A stretch of DNA of 64,000 bases from Serilophus lunatus (GCA_013399895.1 VXBA01004193.1:127045-191044); one strand, 5' to 3'. Positions 1-13,029 are shown, counted from the stretch's first letter. Notes: generated by a model from the letters alone, not told the origin. A program made the numbers and translations.

Positions 1-3000
1 AGCCCACCCTGCCCAGCTGCCCACTGGCCCTGGTTGCTGCCGGTTGCAGCTGCACTGGCTCAAGGTCGGCTGCAGACAGCCCGGAATAGAATACCTTCAG
101 CCACGTCTTTTTTTGTCTCTTTTTTTTCCTCCCGCTGCCGTTGATGATACCCTTTTACTGGAATAACTCTCTCCTGCTGACAATAAGCTTTTAGGATAGC
201 GAAATCTCCGTGACACTTTAAGTGCCCTAAATGACAAAACAAGGACGTGCAAAATTACCCCGCGACTGCTCCGTAAAACACAACCTGTCAGGAAGTTCCC
301 ACATCACCTGGGCCTTGGCGAGGAAGGGGCACCCGCAGCCCTCCTGGGACTGTCCCTGCGGCAGGACAGCAGGTGGCACAGCTGGTGAAGAAAGGGGCAA
401 AGCAGGGGGCAGAGTGAAGCACAGCCACAGGGACAGACAGAGGGTCCCCCTGGCATCAGGGACGTGCCTGTCTGCCATCTCCCCGCTGATGGAGGGGCTC
501 CAAATGGCTCTAAATTGCCGGGTGCTGCAGCGATGTTTTGTCCCCGAGCGGTGCCGCGTGCGGGGCACGGGCTGTCAGTCAAGGGCCGGGGGATGGAGGG
601 AGGGAGAGGGGAGAGCCGGCCAGAGCCACCCCCCGGCACTAACAGCACGGGGAGAGGAGCCTAAATGGGTGCAGTGATGGTGTGATGGGGCCCACCAGAG
701 ACGGCGTTTTGGAAAAGAGAACAATTATCCGGCGAGCCAAGTGGCACCTCCAGCTCTGGATGCCAAGGGCAGGTTACAGGGCTCAGACAGCAAGCAAATA
801 ATAGAGGTGCAAATCCTCCCACTGTCCGAAGACAAGGCTTTGCTGTTCACTCTCAAAACTCCCTTTCCCAGAAAGTCTGGGGAGGGAACTGTGTTCTGAA
901 GTGACCACACAGCCCTGAACCTCCCCCAGACAGAGCGTCCTGTGCCCCACCAGCTCCCTGCACTGCCCTGCAATGGAATAAAATCAGTGCTCCCAGCCCA
1001 GCAGACAAGACCAGAGGGAGGACCACGCTCTCCAAACTTTGCAGAAGGGAAATGAAGCGAGGGAAGATGGAGTGACCTTCTTAAGGTCGCGTGGGGAATC
1101 TGTAGCAGAGCCAAGGACCGAGCTGAGATCTCCAGGGTCCTCGTCTACTCCTTCCACCGTGAGATATTCCTTCCTCTTTCCCTCCAGCCAAGTTAAAAAT
1201 AAAACCGAGTTTCATTTCCCTTTGGCAGCAACGTGACTCCAGTGCAGCAGCCTGGGCCGTGAGCTGCCAGGGCTGCAGCACCCCCGGGCATCTGCCTGGC
1301 CCTCTGCAGTGCCCAGGCTTTTGGGAGGGCTGCATACACGGATATATTTGTGTGCATGCATTAATTATGTGGCATTTCCTCCCCATAATTAAGCGGAACC
1401 TCTTCATAGGCCCCTTTGAAGCAAATCTCTGTTGGTTCAGAGGAACTTTCATCAGCAGCCAGCGCTCTGCTGTTCACATTGTTCCCTCCAGTCGGAATAA
1501 AACTCCCTCTGATCAGGATGGAGAAGGCTGCTCTGGATTCCCAGTGATCACAGATGCAGACCCCCAGTAGCACCCTGAGGATCGGGGAACAGTGTGGAAG
1601 GCTCCCCCACTGTGCTGGATGTTGGCATCCCCTCAACATCCCCACGAGTCCTCCAACTTGCTGTGTCCCTCTGTTTTCTCCTCCCTGCTCACCAATACCC
1701 CTGGCAGGAGCTGCCTTTTGTACCAGGCAGGCCCACAGGCTGGGACATGCTCCCTGGCACGTGTATTTACAATGCCCTCACCTTTCCCTGCTGCCCACGA
1801 CCAGCCCAAACCCCAGCGCCCACCCTGTTCTCCCGAGCTTCCATTCCCTGATGGCATCGCTGCTGTTGCTGCAGTTGGTCTTGTGGTGTCTCCCAAACAC
1901 AGGGAGCTGCGAAGCTGCGAGTGGAGGGAGCTGTGGCAGGGAGCATGGCACAGGAGCCAGGGCAGGGATGGCAGCGCTGCACAGACCCCACGGGTCCCCC
2001 TTGGGCGGCTGCTTTTTGGGTGCTTCTGCCGTCAGTGGGAGATCCTAAGGGCACCTGCTGCCTTCCCATGCATAATCCCCTTGTTTCAACAGGGGACAAG
2101 AGTTTCCTGCAGGAGTGGGGGTTGTGTTTTAACTCGTTTGCACGGGGCAGGAGGAAGGAGGAGCCCTGGCTGCATCCCTGGCAGGAGCCCAGCCCCTGGG
2201 CAGGTGTCAGCAGAGAAGGCGAGTGTCCCTCTGCGATTCCCACGTGAGTGTGTCAGATGCTCCACAGTGTCACTCCTGCTTTCTCCTGCCCTCGAGGCCA
2301 TATCCAAGGCAGCAGTGCAGTTTGGGCTGATGTTTGTGGTCTGTGACCCTCCGCAGAGGAGAGGCTGACTGGGCACAGGGGGCACCCTGGGGGTCCCAGT
2401 CGTTCCCACTGATCCCCTGGGAGGTGACAGGCTGAGGAAGGCTTGGTAAGAGGAATAACCACGTTTGTAGGGGAACGTTCATCCCAGACCTGGTGAATTG
2501 TCTCCCAAGCTTTTTGAAACACGTGCATCACCTCTGAGTTCCAAGCTCTGCCTGGCATTGAACCAGCAGCTGCTGCCTCTTCTCCTTCCTGCTCTCCCTG
2601 CAGGGAGCTGCCCTGGGAAAATGAGAGCCTCATGTTTTCCCAAATAAAGGGAGATTCCCTCTATCAGCAGAGCTGCAGCTCTCCTTGAAGCAGACATAGG
2701 AAAGGTTTGGTGTTGCTTGCTGGGCTTTTCCTCTCCCTGTAGCAGAGCCACCTAACGGGGCAGGTTCCAAGAAGGTACTGCAGCACCGCTGCACATCTGC
2801 CCTTCCCTCTCCAAAGCCACCTTCACCCCAGGAAATGAGATCTGTGCAGTTCCAAGCAGGGTATCTACAGCATCCCACGGGAATATCATCACCCAGGTCC
2901 CTTGTCCACGTGGAAGGTACCTGCTGAGAAGCCAAGCCTACAGCTCCTCAGCCCCTGGAGAAATGTGCTCCACACATAATCCTCTTCACACCTCAGGCTC

Positions 3001-5523
3001 ACAAGCACCCACCCAGTGGAATATCACAGGCAGCTTGTACAGGCCCTGAGTCAGTCTTTGATCAACAATAACATGAGTAGATAAATCAGAGCTGATGAAA
3101 TCCCCCCTCCAGAACAAACAGTGCTCAGTAGAAGGGATGAAGGGAATGTATTTCTGGCCTGAATGGCTGCACAGCCCCAGCCAGGAGAGCCACCTGTGCT
3201 GGATGGAGGCACTGGACACTGTGGAGGAAGGACCCTGCCCTGCCTGGCCTGGCTGCACCACGTCCTGGCTCACTCTGATGGATGCACTTTCATGTTAGGC
3301 AGCAAAAACACGAACAATATGTTCTGGGACAAGCACTTCCCTTTCCACAGGGACAAAGTGACTTGCCCTGGGGTCTTTGCCGTGTCCTCTGTTGTGTGCA
3401 CTAATTGCCCTGAGATGCTCTACCTGGAGAGAGCCTTAATACATAATTATATGCCATTAGCAATGAGAATAACATGACAACTGCTTTGGATAATCACAGA
3501 GAGCACCGTTCCTGCCAGTCTCCTAGCTACCACAGCACACACGTATTGGGCTCATTTTGTACAAGAGGGCATTTTGGAAGAATTATTTGAAGCTGGAAAT
3601 AAGAATAGCAGACACACAGGATCCAGTTTCATGGGGCTCAGATGGGAAATTTCGCTGCAAAGTCAAATCAACCAGTGGGATTTTTAATTTTCTAAAACCA
3701 CCCTAATTAAGAGCAGAGGTAAGTTAGTCCAAAGGAAGCCTTCTGAAATTTGTGGGTGCTCTCCATTTGGAGATTGGGTGGTAAATCATGGGAAGCTGCA
3801 TTGCCATCCCTAGATAAACAGTTCCCAAGTTTTGTGATCGTGCTGCTAAGAAATTCTCCCATATTTCTCACCTGAATTTGTCCAATTTTCATTCCTAACC
3901 ACTAAGGATCATTTGGCCATTCCCTGTCCCTTTCCACAGCCACCTGCCATCAGGATTCCTCTCTCCCTGGGCAGGCCTGGCATGGTCACCACTCCCTTGG
4001 CCACTCCTGTCAGCAGGACAGGACCTTTGCTTCTCTTTTTCCCAATTTCCAGAGCTGAGCATCCCCACTCTCCAGAAACCACCCTTACAATTCCAGTGTG
4101 CAGAATTTAGCATGTCCCTGCAGTGTTTTTCTCCTGAAGCTGAAATTCTCTTTCTTGCCCAAAGCACCAATGGCAGATCCCAGCTCACCCTCCCTCAGCA
4201 CCCTCTGCTTTGTCCTCCCAACAGCAGCACCAGGTTTTAATCCATCACAACAGCAAGTCTCATGCCATGCCCACTGTCCTGGGACATTCAGAGGCTGATG
4301 GAAGGATGGTCTCTGACTGCCACAGAACAGGGTGCTCCTTGCTGGAGGGTGTGCCTTGGTGCTGCTGCTTCCTTCCAGGCCCACAGCAGTGGGCTCCCCA
4401 CATCCCCTCCCTGCCCAGTGCATCACATCTCTTGCCCCTCATGCACTGCAGGGTGTCACCTGCTCCCTCGTGCTCCCCCAGCTCTTCCCTTTGACATGTC
4501 TTCTAGCCTGAAAGACAGCAGAGTCAACCTATCCCTGGGGAATAAAAGAAAGCAAACAGGAGCATTCAGAGGTTCTTCAAGTGCCAAGGACAAGGCTGGC
4601 TGCTGCCAAGGTCACAGGCACAAGGATATTCATCTTCATTCCTCACCATCACCACACAGCCTTAGCCAGAGAGACCTGAGCTGCTTCTGGCTGTGCCTGT
4701 TTAAAGGATGAGGGAGCACAGGATGGTTCAAGAGGAGATTGTTTCATAAGACAATGGCTGAGCTGATAATGCCAGCTAAAGTCGGGCCACCAGGGACCTC
4801 TTACAGTTTTAAGATCCAATCAACTTTAAAATATTACTGTCTCAGGCAGGCAAAGAGTCTTGGAGCAGAAAACAAGCGATCCTGTTTTATTTACGGAGGA
4901 AAGGATGTTCTCCCTGTCCTCACCTAAGCTTTGAAATATTAATAGTGTTTGTGTGTGTTGCTGTGTTAACATCACATTTCCAGAGCTCATCTATAAAACC
5001 CCTGGTTAAAACACTTAATGCCACGATGCTGGCTGCCCAGGGGACGTGGACAGCAGGGATGCAGAGGCCAGGGTCAGCAAGGACACGAAGAAATGCCACA
5101 AGGAGAGGCTGCAATCAGATGGATCTGCATCTTAATCCCCATCTCCCCCCAGTGCAACCTCCTCTGACTCCATCACCTTCCTGGTGGCCAGATGTCACTG
5201 CTCTGGAGCAGCTCGTCCAGCACTGGCAGATGCCCAACCTGACTTGTTGTGGCTGAGGAGACCATGACCTTGGGTTAGAAATTCTGAAATTTCCAGGTGC
5301 ATTCCATCTGCTTCATCCCTTGTATCTACCATTACACAGTGACACTAATTCTTGCAAGGTTCACACCTTCTGCTTGCAGAAATTCAGCTTGGAAACAGCC
5401 ACACAGCAGCACCCCTGTTCCTGAGCCTGGGATGGGTTATTCTGCAGTCCCCAACATGCTCCCTACCTGTTGGGATGCCTGCAGAGAGCCTGGGAGTCCT
5501 TTGCAGCCAGTCCTTGTGCTGAG

Positions 5524-5540
5524 TGCTGCTGCTGCTGCTG
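5524..5540. repeat. Short (GCT)n trinucleotide run
   Basis: Five and a half copies of TGC lie in noncoding DNA, too short to suggest instability. They are not inside any supported gene. Confidence 0.8.
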
Positions 5541-8159
5541 GGTGGGAAGCGCTTCCATGACACACCATCCCTCTGCCTCAGCCCGTGGCCACAGCGGTGG
5601 GGACTGCATTGTATTTTTTATCATAAACACAGAAGCAACAACTAGCACAGATTCTTAATAAAAATGTGTCTCTGGTGCCAGTGCAGAGCGTGAGTTGAAG
5701 GCTGTGCAACATCCAGCAATTCGTGGCGCCCGCACACGCGGCCGTGCCCGTCCCCAAAGTGCCCCGTGGAAAAGTCAATAACATCCATAAAATCAACAGC
5801 AAATAAAAGCAGCTTGGCTCGGCAGCAAAGCTCTAGTCACAGGGAACGTCTCAGTGGCCTTTTGAACAGGCTCAGTGGGAGAAGTGTCCTCACGTGTGGG
5901 GAGCGCCAGCACTGCACCAAATCCTGACCGAGGGCAGGTGCCCGCTCTCTGCGCCACACCGACCTTCAGGTGGCCAGCAGTGCTCTGCCCCCCGTGTGAC
6001 ACCGAGCCTCCCTGGCACCTCTGGCATCACCCAGTCACCCCAGTTGCCTCTGGGAACCATCACTGGAGAGACAACAGGTAGGAGCCATCCTTACAATCGA
6101 CTGCCTTTTGTTGGGTCTAAAGGGTGTCTCCCCAAACTCAGCCCCTGCCCTCGTCTTTCCACCTGCCAGGACCCGAGTGCTCTAAGTTATGTGACTTCTT
6201 TTATTATGTGCCCATTCATCCATCCCTGAGATTCGCATTCCTCCTCCTTTATGAAGAATTAACTTGTTGGAGCTGATTTATGAAGACTGGCAGGCCTCTG
6301 TGCTGGAGCAGGGCTCTAATACGTTCATCATGAAGTCCTGTAGTTATTCCTGAAAGAGCTCATGTTAATGCTTCACATTAAAATTCATATTTTATTTCTA
6401 CATAACTAGATGTCTCTCTGCAATCTTTAAGATATGCCCTTCAGAACCTGGATTTCTCTTTTTTTTTTTCCTTTTCCTTTTTGTGAGGGATTGAAGCTGT
6501 GCTGGTGACAGCTTCTCACAAACATGGGGTGGCACTGGCATAGGGCGGCAGGTCGTGTGTTCTCTGTGTGTTATGTTCCTCGGGTCTGACTGACAGTGAG
6601 AACTCACCGAGGAACATCCTTCATCAAACGTGACTCACTTTTGTAAGTGCAGCAACAGAACAATTTCCTTTAAGAATGTAACCTTTCCCGAATCTCCTTT
6701 CTCTAACAGGAGCCAGGTTGCACAGGAAAAGCAGTGGGTGAGGTTTGCATTCTCCTGAAAGACCCTTCAAGGTGCAAGGAGTGAGTGGAGCTGGAGTGCA
6801 GAGTGTGGGGGAGCAGCTCCAGGACACCCAGCTCGTGGGGGAAGCAACGGCATGAAAGCAGAACTGCAGGGGCAAAGGCCTGAGCTGTTTGGTGGAAACA
6901 ATTTTTCCTTCTTCAATCCAGCGCGTTTCATTCCCCAATAGAAACCAACCCCCTGGAACCCACTGAATTTGGCACAAGTTCAGCGCAGAACATAATCACC
7001 CCAAAACTCAAGCTGGTCAAACAGCCAAACCCCATGTCCCCTCTTTCCCTTTGGATGCCAAATGCAGCTGGGGAGGTGGCCAGGGACCCTCAGCATCACG
7101 TGTACAGGTGCTGCTGGCACCTCCCCATGGCTCCTCCCGTGCCCACGCAATTTGGAGCCGGCGCTGTGGGAAGGCGTTGGTGGGAGCAAAGCACCGAGAG
7201 CTCCCCACGGGCTCCAGCATTCCACTGGGGATCATAATTGACCACTAAAAGCCTGAGACACGGTACTAATTTGATAGGACTGTAATCAATTGTGTTTCTC
7301 GCTCTCAGATGCAGGCAGAGAAAGAAAAGGAGCAGGAAAGTTAATCTGGATTTTTTTTTGCACGCCGCTGCAGTAGAGAAACGTCGTCACTTATTGTTTT
7401 TGTTCAGAGCAGGCTGCTCTCTTAGGAGCACTCCCACATGGATGACCCCTGCTCCAAAGAAGGCCCATCCTCAGCCAGACTGGCACAACTTCTGGCTTTC
7501 TAGAAGGGATGTGGCACTTACAGGAGCTGAGAAGCCACAGGGGCCACGAGGGGCCAGGCTCGGCATGCCGCTGGCCACGGCCATTGCCCAGGCTATCAGG
7601 GAGCGAGAGGATGGATGTCTTAATCCCACTCCTGCCCTGGATGTGGTCCAAGCCAGATTGAAGTCAGTGGAAATCTTCCTGTTGGCTCCCCCGGGCTCTC
7701 AGCCAGACGGGCAGCGACGTATGGAGTTCCTGGGATGTGAGACAGAAAGACAGACGGAAAGCCCGAGCAGAGCTGCAGGGTGACTCCCGTGTGAATGCAC
7801 AAGTGCATTTTGCTGCAAAGAGCACATGAAGCCCTTAACAGCACTGATGCTGCTCAGGAAAACACTGGAAACCTTTCCCTTGGGGTTCTGGCATCGCTCA
7901 GCACAGCGAGTCCGTCTGGGCATCCTTGGTGGCACGCTCCTGCTCCCACCCCTGCCCGCATCCTGTCTGCCTGGTGGTGTCACCCACTTCAGCACTGTGG
8001 GGATAGGACAAGCCACAGTCCCATGGTGCCCACAGCCATCAGTGCCGTGGAGGCAGATCTGCTTTCTCTTATTTATTTGGTTTTGTGGGGCAGTACAGAA
8101 AATGAGAGCTCATAAACTGCCTGCCAGGGCCCTCCCTTCCTGCGTCCTTTGAAGGGCTG

Positions 8160-8335
8160 CTAACGGCTGGCTTTGAACCCTCGCTGTTTATTGTGTGCCA
8201 CACAGCTCACGCCTTCGTGGCTGACATAAATTACAGAGCAGGAGCAGAGAGAAAAGGAGGAAGATAATGCAAAATGCCCTCCCAACTAACTTTGCTAATT
8301 AAACCAGCGCCGAAGCCTTTCCAAACACCCCCATG
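8160..8335. promoter_or_regulatory. Candidate conserved noncoding element
   Basis: An AT-rich island with retained CpGs (CTAACGG, CACGCCTTCG, CAGCGCCGAAG) and a TAATTA homeodomain core at 8296-8301, next to AGATAATGCAAAATG. The call rests on composition alone. Confidence 0.3.
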
Positions 8336-8419
8336 TTATGACAATATGTACAGCACATCCCAGGAAAACCATTACATTTATATTGGGCAGACAAAGTTCA
8401 AATGAGACTGCTGTTGGTC

Positions 8420-8729
8420 AGAACCCAGCATGTGCCCGGGTGGGCAAGAAGGCCAGTGATGTCCTGGCTTGTACCAGCCATAGTGTGGCCATCGGGAGCA
8501 GGGCAGTGACCAGCCCCCTGTGCTGGGCACTGGGAAGCTGCATCTCAAATTCTGGGATCAGTTTTGGGCCCCTCAAGGCAAGAAAGACAGTGGGGTGCTG
8601 GAGCATGTCCAGAGAAGGGCAACAGAGCTGGGGACACGGTTAGTGGTGGGCTTGGCAGTGCTGGGTTAGGTTGGACTCAGTGACCTTAAAGGTAATTTCC
8701 TATGCAAGCAATCCTGTGATTCTGTGATT
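8420..8729 (+). mobile_element. CR1 LINE, 5'-truncated and internally deleted
   Basis: Sense-oriented CR1 text is recognisable: a 'gcaagaaggccagtgatgtc' segment, then 'gtgctgggcactgg', 'ttttgggcccctca', and 'gtccagagaagggcaac'. The copy then jumps near 8632 to 'ggacacggttagtg' and 'ttggactcagtgacctta', and ends in the CR1 3' tail, GATTCTGTGATT. The usual stretch between the 'agagaagggcaac' and 'ggacacggttag' parts is missing. The copy is degenerate and cannot encode a functional reverse transcriptase. Confidence 0.88.
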
Positions 8730-11700
8730 TACTTCCCATTACCCTTCTGGCAAAGGGAGCAATCCTTTGGGACATCCTCAAAGAGGAGGGATCCCTCTGA
8801 GCCTGGGCCATGTCTCCTCCTGCCATGCTCCCACCAAGACATCCACAGTGCAGAGAAAACACGTCCCCTCTGGGTGTTCCCCTGGGTTAGAGCAATGGCT
8901 GCAAGGCTTCAGGCTGTGCCAGCCCAGCCCGTGAAACAGAACTGGCTGTCCTGACAAGAATAACATCCCTTGCAGAGGTTCACACGCTGCTGCAATTGAG
9001 TTATGAGGCGCCATGAGGATCAGGTGGACTTTGCAGGAGCTGCTCTTCTTGTGGAGCATTTTTTCATTGTCTTAAGCTAAAATAACCTTTCAGAAAGCAG
9101 GAGCAGCATCCTCCTCCCCCTCAGCCCTCCAGTCACTCTGTCCTCTGCTGAACATTGATTTTTGCAGCGCTCCTCATTTTTCCTGTGCTGGAAATGAACC
9201 TGACTGTGTGTTTCTGTGGAGATGGTAGAAGAGAGAGAGTAAAGGCGGAGATGTCTGCATGACCATGAGGTCAAACTGGTCCAGCTTGTGGGAGTCCTTA
9301 GAAGAGGCTTCAAGCTGCGCTATCTTAGGCACTTTAAATTCAGGATGTTGATAGCTGAAAAAACATCAGGCTTCACAACTACCTGCTCAGTCCTGAGGAG
9401 AATGAGTCTGACCCTGTGCCAAGGAGTCCCGCAGAGGGGTGACAGTGACTTGCCCCAGTTAACTCATCATTTGTGGGTGATTATATTGCATTGATGGGTG
9501 GAGCTTGCTGGCTGTTAATTTAAATTGTTTTTCCCTCTAAGCAAACAGCAGATAAAAGCAACTTCTATTCCTTAACTAAGGCACAGTGAAAGCTTTTATT
9601 CAAAGCTGGAATCAAAGAGTGATCTGGATGAGGCTCAGAGATATTTGGGTAACGAGTATTCATGTTGGCATGGGTGTGCACTGACAGCAGCCCCAGGGGC
9701 GAGCAGGCCTGGGTGTGATAAGTGACACTAGAAGGAAGAAAAATCCAAAGAACAAAAGCAACTTTTGCCTCCAGGTCTGTGTCTCACAGTCCCTGAGCAC
9801 ACAGTAAATTCTGCGGGGGGAAGAGTTTCTGTACAACTGCTGCATTGAGTGGCACGGGAGGGCTGGAAAGGCATTGGGTGGAGCTCTGCAGGTTTACCAT
9901 TATTACATTATTACATCCTTTGTGTTTGCCTAGTACGAAGAGGCTCTGGACACTGAACAGCCCTCGGCCAAGGGAGTGCACTCAGAAGAGAAGGCAGGTT
10001 TCTCCCAAACCCATAAAAGTGAAAACCCCAGAGATTACAGATACATTATTGCTGGATGAAGGCTCCCCCTGCACAGTTATCGGTAACTATAAACCCATTT
10101 CTTTCCAGACCCGAATGATGAACTGAGGAATTCCACGGCCCAGTTTCTGTTCCGGAGCCACCCCCGGCTCATTTTCTGGGGGGAGCACTGGAGGGAAGCG
10201 AGCGCTTGCCCTCCCATCCCCCCGGGGAGCGCTCACGCTGTGCAGCCGCTCGCTCGCAGCATCCCCGGCACAAAGTACAGACGGCGACATTTCCCGATAT
10301 CAAACGGGGATCGGAGGGGAGTTGCTGAGATCAGGCTCTGCTCTGATCTAACTTGCATCTCGCCAGTTTAAAATCTTAATTGAAATGCTACTTGAAAGCT
10401 TCCCGAGTGCAATAAGGGGAGATAAACCCAGGCAGTCGCCTGGAATGCCAAAGCGAGGGGATTGAAAACCAAAGAGCTGGGGTTGTTTTTTTTTTTCTGA
10501 AAATGTGACTTTGAGCTGCCTGTTGCTGGCAGAGCTGCGGATGTGTTCCTTCTCCAGAGAGGGACAGGAGGAAGAGAGGAAAATCACCTCCAAGCTCAGC
10601 ATGAGACCAAGTGTCGGCTGGGCAGCAGTGCTGTCGTCCTTCCTTCCCCTGCTGCCTTCCTCCCGAGGGTGAGAAGAGGGAGGAGAAGAGGAGAAGGCAG
10701 CAGAGACCCCCGTGTGTGAGCAAAGCTGAGCCTGAAGCCCCAGAGCAGTGCCCAGTGTGAGGACACATCGTGATGCACGGGGCTGCTCTGAGCACTTCCA
10801 CTGTCCAGCGGCTCATGGAGCACGTGCTGCTGCATTTCACCCCTTAGCGCTTCCAAAACACTTCAGACAAAAGGAACCAAGCACCAAAGAGAGGGTTTCG
10901 GGCACCTGCGAGCCTCTGGCAGCACAAACACAGAGCACGTCTGTGTTTCATACAAAACAACCCAGCCCCACAGCAGCAAACAGAGGAGCGAGTTGCTGAG
11001 CTCTGATCACACAGATCGTTTCAGGAGAGCAGGAGGGACTGAAGGTGAGTATTGATTTGGGGGAGAATGAAGCTTCCAGGCCTCATTTTCCACATATGCC
11101 TGGGAGTCATGGCAGAGTTCGGGTGTGCATCACCCCGAGGCGTTTGTAGCTCCCTTGGCTCCCCACCGCAGCCCCTCTGCTTGGGGACATCAGCCCTTCC
11201 TGGGGTCTGTGCCCCAGGGTACCCCTCTGCCCATGCCAGCTCCCTGCAAGCCCTGCAGCTCAGATGGGAGACAGGGCAGGGAAACCCCCCCAAAACTGTC
11301 CAGAAACCAAGTAGACAGTAATTACAGTTTGCAACATCTGCTGCTTGCTACCATTTCATTAAGTATTTCTGCTTTCTACTTTGGAACACTCTGGATTTTT
11401 GTTGTCTGGAGCTGCTGAACTTCCTTGAAAAAGAGCTCCTGCTTGACAGCAGTGGCAAGGGAAGCGTGGCTGGAGCACCACACCACGCCAACACCCTGGC
11501 AGGGACCTCACTCAATGGCCAAGCCAGCCCGGCTGCTGCATTTTTAGGCATCTGGTTATTTTTGGGCGCTGCGGACAAACCATTTGTTCCTTTGGGAACA
11601 ACAGAGCTTAAAACAAACGAGGTGTTAAAGAGAGGGAGCTCAAAGCTGGTCTTTCATCTGCAGGCTGTGGTGCAGCTTTGATGGGGCCGGGAGAACAGCT

Positions 11701-12367
11701 CTGTTCTCAGGGGGATAATAATTATGTTTTTGGCTTTGAGAAGTCCGGTGGGTTGGATCTTCACAGGCTCTTGGTGCTCTCCCCCCCCACCTCCTCGCAT
11801 TTCGACTTCAAAGCAGAAGGGAAGAAGCCCCAAATAGCAGCATTTTGTTGATCAAAACGCTGCACTAAACACCGGCCCAGACGAAGAAACCGGAGAGGAG
11901 CTTTTCATTAGCAGCAGCTCCGTCCGGAGCAGAGATACTTCGCTGGCCAAGGAGCCCCACTCACCCCCAGCCACGTGCAGAGGCAGAGGCAGGCAGAGGA
12001 TCTTGCTCTGGGCACCGGCGTTTAGAAGAAAATGGTTTTCTTTCATCTGTCCAAGTAAATCTCTTCCCAACACTTGTGAGCCTGATTGCTCCAATTTCCG
12101 CCGCAGAACGCAGCCATTTGGAGGGAAGGCATTAGGACTAAGAGATACTCATAACATTTCAAATGAAGCACTTTTTCCCCTCGTCTTCCCCCATTCCACC
12201 TCAGGCTGTGTCTCTCCCAACGCTCGGGTATCTCTTCTTTGAGAACAAGAGATATTTCTCCGCTTGAGCTCTGTCTCTTTTTTTTGTAGTCCCTGCCCAG
12301 ACATAAAGGCACTTTTGCTTGGAGGGATGAGTCCCCTTTGCAGCTGGGACACCATTTGAATGTATAA
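8730..12367. other. Intergenic unique sequence between two CR1 copies
   Basis: No gene is recognisable. The stretch contains an AT-rich island at about 9490-9620, a CpG cluster (10126-10330, listed separately), and a second, weaker CpG-retaining patch at about 11850-11960. The rest is moderately GC-rich unique sequence. Confidence 0.7.
10126..10330. promoter_or_regulatory. Local CpG cluster (CpG-island-like)
   Basis: About 17 CpG dinucleotides fall within roughly 190 bp, by my hand count. That gives an observed/expected ratio near 0.9, while surrounding DNA is visibly CpG-poor. Words include CCGGGGAGCGC, GCCGCTCGCTCGC and ACGGCGACA. It has no known gene attached. It may be an unmethylated enhancer or the promoter of a noncoding transcript. 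Confidence 0.4.
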
Positions 12368-12970
12368 TCATAGAATCAGAGAGAGGGTTTGTGTCAGAAG
12401 GGACCTTAAAGTGCATCTCATTCCACCCCCTGCCATAGGAAGGGACCCCTTCCACTGGTCCAGGTTGCTCCAAGCCCCATCCAGCCTGGCCTTGAGCACT
12501 TCCAGGGATGGGGCAGCCACAGCTTCTCTGGGCAGCCTGTGCCAGGGCCTCCCCACCCTCCCAGGGAAGAATTTCTTCCTAATATCTAATGTAAACCTTC
12601 TGTCAGTGTGAAGCCATTCCCCCTTGTCCTGTCACTGCCTGGCCTTGTAAAGAGTGTCTCTCTGGACTCTCTCCAGCAGGTCCATGTCCTCCCTGTGCTG
12701 GGGATCCCAGAGCTGCAGGTGGGGTCTCACCAAAGTGGGACAGAGGGGCAGGATCCCCACCTCACCCACTGCTCACACTGCAGGATGAGCCCAGCACACG
12801 AGAGGTTTCATGCACGTGGCCGGGGCATGTCCAGCCTCTCATCCAGCAGCACCCCCAAATCCTTCTTGGCAGAGCTGTCTGGATTCATTGTGGGGTTGCC
12901 CTGACCCAGGTGCAGCACCAGCACTTGGCCTTGTTAAAATCCTTGAGATTTTCATGGGCCCACTGCTTGA
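12368..12970 (-). mobile_element. CR1 LINE 3' fragment, antisense
   Basis: The left edge TCATAGAATCA is the reverse of the CR1 3' tail. It is followed by antisense CR1 landmarks in order: 'gaagggaccttaaag', 'ccaggttgctccaagcccc', 'agaatttcttcctaatatc', 'ccccttgtcctgtcactgc', 'ggtggggtctcaccaaag', 'cacccccaaatccttcttgg' and 'gacccaggtgcagcacc'. There are internal deletions relative to the family, for example before 'tctctccagcaggtcc' near 12660. Frames inside are broken. The right limit is approximate because similarity fades into the AT repeat that follows. Confidence 0.93.
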
Positions 12971-12995
12971 CTATATGCTCTACCATCTATAATGC

Positions 12996-13026
12996 AATAT
13001 ATATATATATAAATATATATATATAG
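12996..13026. repeat. AT-dinucleotide tract
   Basis: A (AT)n run interrupted by one AA, followed by GAGAGAGAAAG, lies close to the right end of the CR1 copy at 12368-12970. Microsatellites next to retroelement ends are common. Confidence 0.9.
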
Positions 13027-13029
13027 AGA

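Larger units (their letters stand above)
1..8419. other. Intergenic unique sequence, no gene seen
   Basis: Nothing coding is recognisable. Open frames up to 258 codons (near 1592-2368) are Pro/Ser/Arg-rich composition artefacts with overlapping frames on both strands and no family motif. AT-rich islands occur near 1340-1400, 3410-3490, 3560-3730, 4920-5010, 6180-6420, 7210-7300 and 8160-8335. A T-rich run lies near 6450-6480. An 11-bp dyad, CACTT-T-AAGTG, sits at 214-224. No full-length mobile element was recognised. Confidence 0.7.

Noticed and set aside
1592..2368. 258-codon plus-strand open frame
   Set aside because: Low-complexity Pro/Ser/Arg/Gly composition, several overlapping frames on both strands, no domain, no splice or promoter context. 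Long chance frames are expected in GC-rich DNA.
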